Positions 17,590 through 24,587 of a stretch of DNA of 64,000 nucleotides are shown one piece after another. Numbering within the stretch: the stretch's first letter is position 1; each line of letters starts with the position of its first letter. The DNA lies in assembly GCF_001896135.2 (NCBI RefSeq), contig NZ_MPOH02000015.1:545352-609351 (forward strand), read 5' to 3'. A program made the translations under genes and the position numbers. The DNA comes from Streptomyces phaeoluteigriseus. GTDB taxonomy: Bacteria > Actinomycetota > Actinomycetes > Streptomycetales > Streptomycetaceae. The notes under the pieces are model-generated. The model did not search any database. It worked only from the letters and a program-made list of their open reading frames with translations, and had not been told where the DNA came from.

Positions 17590-19838
17590 GCACGGAGCCG
17601 GAGCCCCCCAGCACCACGGAGAACACCGGGCCGGGCACCCCGGACGACGCCCCGCCCGCCGCGGGCACACCGGAGACCGACCCCGCGGCGGCCACTGCCG
17701 AGGAGCCGACGTCCGAGCCCACGGCCGATGAGACCTCGCCGGAGTCCCCGGCGGCCGGCGCCACGGATGCGGAGTCCGCGGCCGACGAGTCCGCCCGGAA
17801 GCTGTCCGAGGCCGAGGCGGAACTCGCCGCGCAGAAGCTGGAGCGTGAGCGGATCGAGCGGCGCAAGGCCGAGAAGCAGGGCCCCATCCCCGCCGGGACC
17901 AAGCTCAGCGGCAAGGCCGCCGACCTCCTCGCGGCCGTACGGGCCGTGGAGAGCGGGGAGAAGCCCACCGCCACCGTGTTCGCCGATCCGGAACCGGCCC
18001 CGCGCCGCGCCGCGGCAGAGCCCGTGCGGCGCCCGCAGCCGATGGCCGCGGAGCCCACCGCCACGGCACCGGCACCCGACACCGTCGAGGCGGTACGGCA
18101 GGTGCTGGCCGGTGGCGGTGCGCCCGAGGCGCTGGCCGCTCAGGTCGCCGCGGCTCTCGGCGAGGGCGCCGCCGAGGAGCTGGGCGAGGACCCCTGGCAG
18201 TTGTTGCGCGTCCCCGGTGTGCGGCCCGAGCAGGCCGACGGCTTCGCGCGGGCGCTGCTCGGCGCGGAGTGCGCCCCGGACGACGAGCGGCGGGGCCGGG
18301 CGGTCACCGTCTGGCTGCTGGAGCAGGCGGCCCTGGCCGGGCACACCGCCCTGGAGCTGCCGGCGCTGACGGCCGCGCTGGCCCAGCGGGGTGTCCCGGA
18401 CGCGGACGCGGCCGTGCAGAGCACCCTCGCCGAGGGCGAGGCCCTCGCCTTCCAGGACGCCATCGAGGAGCAAGGGGCCGCCCCGGTCAGGGCCACCGGG
18501 AACGAGGAGTCCGAGGATTCCGACGGGTCCGACGAGGAGGAGGCCGGGCCGGTCCGGGTCCTCGTGGGTCTCGAGCGGTACGCGCTCGCCGAGGAGAGCC
18601 TCGCCGACGGTCTGGCCCGTGTGGTCAACTCCGTCGCCAAGGAGACCTCGACGCCTTGGGACTCGGCCGCCGCCTCGGCGTCCGGCAGCACGGCGGAGCT
18701 GATCCGCGCGGTCGCCGGGCACGGTCTGGTCCTGCACACCGGTGGCGAGGCCGCCCGCGCGGAACCGGCCGCCCTGCTGGCAGCCGCCCGCTCCCTGGGG
18801 CTGCGCGCGGTCGCCGCCTGTCACACGCCGGACGGACGGCGGCGCCTGGCGGCACACCTGGACGCGGCGGACGACGCGGACGGCTTCCTCGTCACCCTCC
18901 CCGGCCTGCTGTCCGGCGCCGAGGGCCCCGGCCGGGACACCGAGGGCGCCTTCGTCCTCGACCTGCTGATCCTCCTGGACGCCCCGCAGCTGGACGTGGA
19001 GACCGCCGCGATGCTCGTGGAGTCACTGCCGGACGGCGCCCGGCTGGTCCTCAGCGGCGACCCGGCGCTGCTCTGGTCGGCCGGGCCCGGCCGGGTCTTC
19101 GCCGACCTGCTCGCCGCCCGCGTGTGCCCCCAGGTCGCCTCCCGCACCCCCGATCCGGGACCCCTCGGTGAGCTGGTGTCCGGGGTGGGCATCGGTGAGC
19201 TGAACCAGGTCGAGGCGCCCGGCAAGGAGATCGTGATCGTGCCCGTGCGGGACGCGGGCGAGGCCGTGCACCGGACGGTGCAGCTCGTCGCGGACTCCGT
19301 GCCGCGGGCCTTCGGCATCCCCGCCGAGCAGACGGTGGTCGTCACCCCGGGCCACGGCGGCGCGGCCGGAACCCGCGCGCTGAACGCCGCGCTCAAGGAG
19401 CGCCTCAACCCCGGCCCCGGCCGCTTCGGCGGCTTCGACCCCGGCGACCGGATCGCCTACTCCCCCGTCCCGGGCCGTACGGTGCCGGGCCAGGTGGTGA
19501 CGGCCGACGCGCAGGGGCTGCACCTGTCCTGTGCCGGTGCCGCCGTGGTCGTACCGAAGGAGCGGGTGGAGCAGTCCGTCCGGCACGGGTGGGCGCTCAC
19601 GGCGCACCAGGCGGCGGGGAGCCGGTGGCCGGCCGCGGTCGTGGTGCTCCCCGGTGATGCCGCGCAGGTCCTCTCCCGGCCCTGGGTCTACACGGCCTTC
19701 AGCCGGGCGGAGCGCCACCTGTCCGTGGTCCACGGGGTCGAGCAGGCACTGGCCGGAGCGGTCGCCGAGGTCACCGCGAAGCCCCGTACCACCCGGTTGC
19801 CGGTGCTGCTGCGCACGCAGGTGCCGGCGGCGGGCTGA
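17586..19838 (+). CDS. RecD2-like HhH/helicase-fold protein with degenerate ATP site
   Basis: A 750-residue protein. Residues 1-150 are acidic, Ala/Pro-rich and partly coiled-coil (KLSEAEAELAAQKLERERIE). Helix-hairpin-helix-type sequence (LLRVPGVRPEQADGF) occurs near residue 205. From about residue 375 it follows RecD2/TraA-type SF1 helicases. Motif III-like LVLSGDPALLWSAGPGRV lies near 487-504, motif V-like LTAHQAAGSRWPAAVVVLP near 671, and motif VI-like RPWVYTAFSRAERHL near 697. The Walker A position reads LHTGGEAARAEP with no GKT, and the Walker B position reads LLILLDAPQLD with no DE. ATP hydrolysis is therefore unlikely. It is co-transcribed with the aldo/keto reductase. The role is unknown; a DNA-binding scaffold is possible. 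Confidence 0.7.
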   Translation: MSTEPEPPSTTENTGPGTPDDAPPAAGTPETDPAAATAEEPTSEPTADETSPESPAAGATDAESAADESARKLSEAEAELAAQKLERERIERRKAEKQGPIPAGTKLSGKAADLLAAVRAVESGEKPTATVFADPEPAPRRAAAEPVRRPQPMAAEPTATAPAPDTVEAVRQVLAGGGAPEALAAQVAAALGEGAAEELGEDPWQLLRVPGVRPEQADGFARALLGAECAPDDERRGRAVTVWLLEQAALAGHTALELPALTAALAQRGVPDADAAVQSTLAEGEALAFQDAIEEQGAAPVRATGNEESEDSDGSDEEEAGPVRVLVGLERYALAEESLADGLARVVNSVAKETSTPWDSAAASASGSTAELIRAVAGHGLVLHTGGEAARAEPAALLAAARSLGLRAVAACHTPDGRRRLAAHLDAADDADGFLVTLPGLLSGAEGPGRDTEGAFVLDLLILLDAPQLDVETAAMLVESLPDGARLVLSGDPALLWSAGPGRVFADLLAARVCPQVASRTPDPGPLGELVSGVGIGELNQVEAPGKEIVIVPVRDAGEAVHRTVQLVADSVPRAFGIPAEQTVVVTPGHGGAAGTRALNAALKERLNPGPGRFGGFDPGDRIAYSPVPGRTVPGQVVTADAQGLHLSCAGAAVVVPKERVEQSVRHGWALTAHQAAGSRWPAAVVVLPGDAAQVLSRPWVYTAFSRAERHLSVVHGVEQALAGAVAEVTAKPRTTRLPVLLRTQVPAAG

Positions 19839-19953
19839 CCGTCCCGCGCGCGCGAACGGCGGCGGTCACGGCGGGGTGTCACTCCCCTGCCGCGGCCGCC
19901 GGCGTCCGTGCACGTCCACCGCCTTCGCCGGGGCGTCCGGCGCGGCTCTCCGC

Positions 19954-20133
19954 CAGGGCCTGTCTTCGGATCAGGTCGCAGGGGAGGTCGACAGCGCTGT
20001 TCAGTGCCGGTGAGCGGGGTCTGGTGCGTGCGGCCGCAAGGCGGAGGAGGGCGTCGACGCGGAGCGTCGGCGACGCGGCAGATGCGCGAGCCGGACCCCG
20101 CGTCTGCGGCATGATCCGAACGACAGGGCCCTA
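19954..20133. mobile_element. MITE-like element with ~20-bp terminal inverted repeats
   Basis: The left end CAGGGCCTGTCTTCGGATCA (19954-19973) is mirrored by the right end (20112-20133), whose reverse strand reads AGGGCCCTGTCGTTCGGATC. The two differ by two small indels. The roughly 180-bp interior has further self-complementary blocks but no gene. The right end supplies the TAG stop of the following minus-strand gene. It fits a non-autonomous transposon remnant; similar ends recur in Streptomyces genomes as far as I recall. Confidence 0.55.
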
Positions 20134-20844
20134 GCGGTCCACGCGGTCGGTGGCCGACCGCTCCGGGCCCGTTTCCTCGTCCTCGTCGTCCTCTTCCTCC
20201 ACCAGTTCGTCCTCGGCGTCGTCCTCGTCGTCCTCGAGGTCGTCGTCGAAGACCGAGCTGACGTCGAAGCGGCACACGACCTGCTGCGGGTCCGGCTGCT
20301 CGAAGGGGGTCTCCAGCCACTCGCCCGGCTCGGCCGGCTCGTCGGCCGCCAGCACCCACAGGGTGGAGTCGGCCTCCTCCAGGCCGAACTCCTTGTGCCG
20401 GGAGGCGATCTCGTCGGGTTCGAACTCGCCGAAGAGCAGGCCCAGCGCGCCGTGGACGGTCCCGGAGGCCTCCGCTTCCGCGCCGTCCTCGAACTCCGCC
20501 GCCTCGACCCGCTGGGCCTGCGCCAGCAGTCGCTGCGGTTCCACCACCGCGTAGTCACGGCGGATCAGCACGCTCAGGGCGTTGGGCTCCTCGGGGCCCG
20601 CGTAGGGCGGCAGCGAGTCGTCGGCGCCGGGGATCTCGAAGGGGGTGACCTCGTCATAACGGTCGTAGAGCAGCTCGTCGTACGCCTCCGCGGCCGCGGC
20701 CAGCTCGTTGAACGCCGCGTAGACGGCCGGGTCGTCCTCACCCGTCCTGCGTTCGACCGCCGCCAGGTGGCGGTCGAGCGCGGTCTTGACCGCCTCGGCG
20801 GCGGTGCGTACCTCGGCAGCGGTGGGCTGCGCAGCATCAGACAT
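20131..20844 (-). CDS. Conserved acidic hypothetical protein
   Basis: A 237-residue protein of unknown function. Residues 1-90 are helical and Ala-rich (AAEAVKTALDRHLAAVERRTG), followed by a globular middle containing NALSVLIRRDYAVVE and GALGLLFGEFEPDEIASRHKEFGL. The last 45 residues are a long acidic tail (DDDLEDDEDDAEDELVEEED). The start MSDAAQPTAAEV was chosen over upstream in-frame codons because those lack conservation-like sequence. Its TAG stop lies in the terminal repeat of the MITE-like element, so the original C-terminus may have differed. It is divergent from the DUF5703 gene by 47 nt. Confidence 0.75.
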   Translation of the reverse strand: MSDAAQPTAAEVRTAAEAVKTALDRHLAAVERRTGEDDPAVYAAFNELAAAAEAYDELLYDRYDEVTPFEIPGADDSLPPYAGPEEPNALSVLIRRDYAVVEPQRLLAQAQRVEAAEFEDGAEAEASGTVHGALGLLFGEFEPDEIASRHKEFGLEEADSTLWVLAADEPAEPGEWLETPFEQPDPQQVVCRFDVSSVFDDDLEDDEDDAEDELVEEEDDEDEETGPERSATDRVDR

Positions 20845-20891
20845 AGAGCAGACGCTATCCGTACCGGGCCCCAGCCCGCACAATAGATGCG

Positions 20892-21080
20892 ATGCCGGAA
20901 TACGAATTTGTCGACGTGTACGTTCCGCGCGGTGTCTCCCGCAAGGACGCGACACGTCTGCTGACCGACCATGCGGAGTACGGACACTGGGAGTTGGACC
21001 GTCTGAGCCTGCTGCGGGACGGCAGCCGCCGAGTGCGGCTGCGTCGGCGGATCATCCGTCAGGTACGCGCCACGTGGTGA
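20892..21080 (+). CDS. DUF5703 family small protein
   Basis: A 62-residue basic protein starting MPEYEFVDVYVPRGVSRKDA and ending RLRRRIIRQVRATW. It matches the small DUF5703 family conserved in Streptomyces, whose function is not known. The C-terminal half is strongly positive (RRVRLRRRIIRQVR), suggesting nucleic-acid or membrane contact. No ribosome site is obvious, and an AATAGAT-like -10 just before the ATG makes a leaderless mRNA possible. A strong hairpin terminator follows 15 nt after the stop and separates it from chpC. Confidence 0.8.
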   Translation: MPEYEFVDVYVPRGVSRKDATRLLTDHAEYGHWELDRLSLLRDGSRRVRLRRRIIRQVRATW

Positions 21081-21095
21081 GCTGAACATGACGGA

Positions 21096-21133
21096 AACGG
21101 AGCGGGCCCCGCCGAGGCGGGGCCCGCTCCGTT
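21096..21133. terminator. Bidirectional terminator between DUF5703 gene and chpC
   Basis: A 17-bp perfect stem (21096-21112 with 21117-21133) with a four-base CGAG loop lies between two convergent genes. Confidence 0.85.
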
Positions 21134-21147
21134 GTGCGGTGCCAGGG

Positions 21148-21198
21148 GACGTCACGCCGAGGCGCGCGCCTTGACGTCACACCGAGGCGCGCGCCTTG
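21148..21198. repeat. 26-bp tandem duplication of the chpC 3' end
   Basis: Two copies (21148-21173 and 21173-21198) differ at one base. The second contains the last codons and stop of chpC. The first is an out-of-gene copy just beyond the stop. Confidence 0.75.
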
Positions 21199-21968
21199 CG
21201 GTACAGGACCGCGCCCGCGAGCAGCGCGCCCGCACCGGCCGGGAGGGCGAGGCCCAGCGGCAGTCCGCTGCCGGTCTGCGCGAGCTGCGGGGAGTGGACG
21301 GAGGAGACGCCTGCCGGGGCCACGTGACCGGGCTTGGCGGGCGTGCCCTCGACCTCGGAGCGGCTGGACTTTCCGGGACCGGCCGGCTTGGCGGGGCCCT
21401 GGTTGCCCGGAGTCTCCTCCTGGCCGCCGGGAGGCGTGCCGTACTCACGGCCGGGGCCGCTGTCGTTGGCGCAGTCGTTGCCCATGGTCGGGTTGAGGAT
21501 CCCGACGACGTCGACGCTGTTGCCGCAGACGTTGACCGGCACGTGCACCGGGGCCTGGACGTTGTTGCCGGAGCCGACGCCGGGCGAGTTGGAGGTGGAG
21601 CCGGACGCCTGCGCGCCACCCGAGCCGCTGTGCGCGCCGGAGCCGCCCTGCGAGCCGGAGCCGCTGTGGCCGCCGCCGTGTCCGGTGTGGCTGCCGCCGC
21701 CGCTCTTGTCGGCGCTGTGGCCCGCGCTGCGGTTGGCACAGGAGTTGCCGACCGACGGGTTGAGGACACCGATGACGTCGACGGTGTTGCCGCAGACGTT
21801 GATCGGCACGTGCACCGGGGCCTGGACGTTGTTGCCGGAGCCGACGCCGGGCGAGTTGGAGGCGGAGCCGGACGCGCCGGAGTCGGCGTGGGCGTACCCT
21901 CCGGCTGCGGCGATCACCCCCGTCGCCGCCGCCACGGTCATGAGGCCTTTGCGGGTGACCTGTCGCAT
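21177..21968 (-). CDS. chpC: Long chaplin ChpC with sortase signal
   Basis: A 263-residue cell-wall-anchored chaplin. The Sec signal peptide MRQVTRKGLMTVAAATGVI ends near AHA-DS. Two chaplin domains follow, each with NSPGVGSGNNVQAPVHVP and a Cys pair (VCGNTVDV...NSCAN and VCGNSVDV...NDCAN). They are joined by a Gly/Ser/His linker. After a Pro-rich wall-spanning stretch comes LAQTG, a hydrophobic helix and the tail RKARASV, the LAxTG signal used by Streptomyces class E sortases. Long chaplins anchor the amyloid rodlet layer on aerial hyphae. The two domains are nearly identical at DNA level, suggesting recent internal duplication. Confidence 0.95.
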   Translation of the reverse strand: MRQVTRKGLMTVAAATGVIAAAGGYAHADSGASGSASNSPGVGSGNNVQAPVHVPINVCGNTVDVIGVLNPSVGNSCANRSAGHSADKSGGGSHTGHGGGHSGSGSQGGSGAHSGSGGAQASGSTSNSPGVGSGNNVQAPVHVPVNVCGNSVDVVGILNPTMGNDCANDSGPGREYGTPPGGQEETPGNQGPAKPAGPGKSSRSEVEGTPAKPGHVAPAGVSSVHSPQLAQTGSGLPLGLALPAGAGALLAGAVLYRKARASV

Positions 21969-22170
21969 TACTGAATCCCTGCTTTCGAATCTCGTCCCGA
22001 ATTGCTCGCATCCTTCCAGCTGCGCGAGGCCTCCGGGTTCTACGGCTTCTTCGGTTTTCTTTTCTCACTCCATCGGCTTTCACGCGAATGAACATGAGAA
22101 AAGACCGGTCGCGAGCGCATGGCGCGCGCTCCGGGGCCGACGGTGTGGACGACCCCTCAGCGGGTCGGCG

Positions 22171-22404
22171 TCACTTGTTGATGCAGACGTTGCCGAAGGC
22201 GGGGTTCAGCAGCCCGATCACCGAGATCGTGTTGCCGCAGACGTTCACGGGGACGTGGACGGGCACCTGGATCACGTTGCCGGAGACGACACCCGGGGAG
22301 TTCACGGCGGCACCCTGGGCACCCGCATCGGCGACGGCCATGCCCGCACCCGCGAGAACCAGACCACCGGTGGCGGCCGCAGCAGCTACGATCTTCTTGA
22401 TCAT
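22171..22404 (-). CDS. chpH: Short chaplin ChpH
   Basis: A secreted 77-residue chaplin, the length of S. coelicolor ChpH. The signal peptide MIKKIVAAAAATGGLVLAGA is cleaved near AVA-DAGA. One chaplin domain remains, with NSPGVVSGNVIQVPVHVPVN and the Cys pair in VCGNTISV...NVCINK. Short chaplins assemble into surface-active amyloid that lets hyphae leave the aqueous film. The ATG follows a perfect GGAGGAAT site; an in-frame codon upstream is not needed. A sigma-BldN-like promoter lies about 50 nt upstream. chpC lies 202 nt downstream in the same direction, the usual chpH-chpC pairing. Confidence 0.95.
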   Translation of the reverse strand: MIKKIVAAAAATGGLVLAGAGMAVADAGAQGAAVNSPGVVSGNVIQVPVHVPVNVCGNTISVIGLLNPAFGNVCINK

Positions 22405-22453
22405 TATTCCTCCTTGTTGGCAATGCGATCCCAAGCAACGGATCGCATCAGCA

Positions 22454-22481
22454 GTAACGACGAGGAAGTAATGGGGCTACG
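22454..22481 (-). promoter_or_regulatory. Putative sigma-BldN promoter of chpH
   Basis: On the minus strand, CGTAGC (22476-22481) and CGTTAC (22454-22459) are separated by exactly 16 nt. This is close to the CGTAAC-N16-CGTTGA pattern described for sigma-BldN, which controls chaplin genes in Streptomyces. It would give a leader of about 40 nt before the chpH ATG. Confidence 0.5.
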
Positions 22482-22604
22482 TGCTTATCGTCGCATTCAC
22501 TCTTCTCAGTCCCGCCCGCACAGGCTGCCGAATAAAAGGCACGCCGGTCGCTCCGTGGCGGTTGACGTAGACGTTGCCGCGGACGTCGACGTCGACGCTT
22601 CCGT

Positions 22605-23933
22605 TCAGGAGGCGTCGATGAAACGGTCGAGCACGCGGACGCCGAACTGGAGGCCGTCCACCGGCACCCGCTCGTCGACGCCGTGGAACATGCCGGCGAA
22701 GTCCAGCTCCGGCGGCAGCTTCAGCGGGGCGAAGCCGAAGCCGCGGATGCCGAGGTCGTCGAAGGACTTGGCGTCGGTCCCGCCGGAGAGCATGTAGGGG
22801 ATCGCCTTGGCGGTGGGGTCCTCGGCGAGCAGCGCGGACTGCATGGCCTCCACCAGCGGCCCGTCGAAGGAGGTCTCCAGGGCCTTGTCGGAGTGGACGT
22901 CCTCGCGGCGCACCTTCGGACCGAGGATCCGGTCGAGGTCGGTCAGGAACTCCTCCTCGTGCCCCGGCAGGAAGCGCCCGTCGACGTGGGCGGTGGCCTC
23001 GCCCGGAATGACGTTGACCTTGTAGCCGGCGCCCAGCTGGGTCGGGTTGGCGGTGTTGCTCAGGGTCGCGCCGATCAGCTTGGCGATGCCGCCGAGCCGG
23101 GCGAGGGTCGACTCCATGTCCTCGGCGTCCAGCTGGGTGCCCAGCGCGTCGCCCAGCTCGTCGAGGAAGGCCCGGGTGGTCTTGGTGACCCGCACCGGGA
23201 ACGTGTGGCGGCCCAGCCGGGCCACGGCCTCGGACAGTTCGGTGATCGCGTTGTCCCGGTGGATCATCGAGCCGTGCCCGGCGGTGCCGGCCACGGTCAG
23301 CTTCATCCAGTGCATGCCCTTCTCGGCCGTCTGGATCAGGTAGAGCCGCCGCTCCTCGCTCACCGTGAAGGAGAACCCGCCCACCTCGCTGATCGCCTCG
23401 GTGACGCCCTCGAAGAGGTCGGGGTGGTGGTCGACCAGGTGCCGGGCGCCGTAGGTGCCGCCGGCCTCCTCGTCGGCGAGGAAGGCCAGGACGATGTCGC
23501 GCGGCGGCCTGCGCCCGGAGCGCAGCCGGTCGCGGACGACCGCCAGGGTCATCGCGTCCATGTCCTTCATGTCGACCGCGCCCCGGCCCCATACGCACCC
23601 GTCGGCGACCTCGCCGGAGAAGGGGCCGTGGGTCCAGTCGGCCGCGTTGGCCGGGACGACGTCCAGGTGGCCGTGGATGAGCAGCGCGGGCCGGGACGGG
23701 TCCGTGCCCTCGATGCGGGCCACGGTGGAGGCGCGCCCCGGGTGCGACTCGTAGATCTGGGGTTCGAGGCCGACCTCGGCGAGCTTCTCGGCGACGTACT
23801 CGGCCGCCTTGCGCTCGCCGGGGCCCGAGTGGTCGCCGTAGTTGCTGGTGTCGAACCGGATCAGCTCGCGGCAGAGGTCCACGACCTCGTCCTCGCCGGT
23901 GACGCCCCTGGCCGTGTCGTCCGTCGCGCTCAC
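22605..23933 (-). CDS. M20-family metallopeptidase (peptidase/deacylase)
   Basis: A 442-residue zinc hydrolase of the M20/ArgE/DapE family. Metal ligands are visible in LLIHGHLDVVPA (His and catalytic Asp), GRGAVDMKD (bridging Asp), FLADEEAGG (catalytic Glu and ligand Glu) and near the C-terminus in MFHGVDERV. A dimerisation lid domain (about 190-310) contains AGHGSMIHRDNAI. The GTG start follows GGGAGGAACC. The substrate, a dipeptide or N-acyl amino acid, cannot be told from sequence. It lies just upstream of chpH on the same strand, with about 200 nt between. No functional link to chaplins is known. Confidence 0.9.
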   Translation of the reverse strand: MSATDDTARGVTGEDEVVDLCRELIRFDTSNYGDHSGPGERKAAEYVAEKLAEVGLEPQIYESHPGRASTVARIEGTDPSRPALLIHGHLDVVPANAADWTHGPFSGEVADGCVWGRGAVDMKDMDAMTLAVVRDRLRSGRRPPRDIVLAFLADEEAGGTYGARHLVDHHPDLFEGVTEAISEVGGFSFTVSEERRLYLIQTAEKGMHWMKLTVAGTAGHGSMIHRDNAITELSEAVARLGRHTFPVRVTKTTRAFLDELGDALGTQLDAEDMESTLARLGGIAKLIGATLSNTANPTQLGAGYKVNVIPGEATAHVDGRFLPGHEEEFLTDLDRILGPKVRREDVHSDKALETSFDGPLVEAMQSALLAEDPTAKAIPYMLSGGTDAKSFDDLGIRGFGFAPLKLPPELDFAGMFHGVDERVPVDGLQFGVRVLDRFIDAS

Positions 23934-24229
23934 GCTGGTTCCTCCCGCTGTCACTGCTGGTGGTTCCCCTCATCCTCCCCCGCGCCGCCACCCGCACCCA
24001 AGACCGGTCCCGGCCCGTCACACGTCGTTCACGCGCGGTGCGACAGCACGGCAGGCGGACGGAGTGCGGGCGGGATGCGGGCGGAGCGCGGCGCAAGGCG
24101 CACGGCGGGCGGGATGCGGGGAGTGCGGCGCACGGCAGGCGGGCTGCGGCGGCCTGTGATCGGGCACCCGGGAAAGCCTGGTAATGTTTACGTCGTCGCC
24201 GCAGGGGAAACCCGCGCGACAGACACCTT

Positions 24230-24314
24230 GTCCGGGTGGCGGAATGGCAGACGCGCTAGCTTGAGGTGCTAGTGCCCTTTATCGGGCGTGGGGGTTCAAG
24301 TCCCCCCTCGGACA
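24230..24314 (+). tRNA. tRNA-Leu (anticodon GAG)
   Basis: An 85-nt cloverleaf. Acceptor GTCCGGG pairs with CTCGGAC (one G-T wobble). The anticodon stem CTAGC/GCTAG encloses TTGAGGT with anticodon GAG at 24263-24265. A long variable arm (GTGCCC...GGGCGT) marks a class II leucine tRNA. The T-loop is GTTCAAG. The 3' CCA is not encoded. A strong hairpin follows immediately. Confidence 0.95.
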
Positions 24315-24322
24315 CGCGAATT

Positions 24323-24360
24323 GAGTGAGGGCCCCGACCGTGAGGTCGGGGCCCTCACTC
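24323..24360 (+). terminator. Terminator after tRNA-Leu
   Basis: GAGTGAGGGCCCCGACC pairs perfectly with its complement (17 bp) around a GTGA loop, 9 nt after the tRNA. Confidence 0.85.
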
Positions 24361-24587
24361 GTTGATGTGGGGCATCTCTCCCCGGCTCGAAGATCACCAG
24401 GTCACAGCCTGTCCGAGGTCCCGCGGCGGGCCCCGGACGGCCTACCCGGCTGGCCGGTGGAAGGGGGACGAGCCTAGCGTCGTACTAAAATTTCCGGCTT
24501 GTTACGGGCTGGAGCCGGACAACCCCAGGCAGACCTGCGGGCCCGCCAGCGCCCCGGAGGTTTCCGGGCAGGAGAGGCGAGGACCCG

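Noticed and set aside
22477..24096. Second long minus-strand frame over the M20 peptidase
   Set aside because: Its translation is Arg/Pro/Gly-rich and out of frame with the intact metal-binding motifs. The short tail GNVYVNRHGATGVPF before chpH lacks a start of its own.
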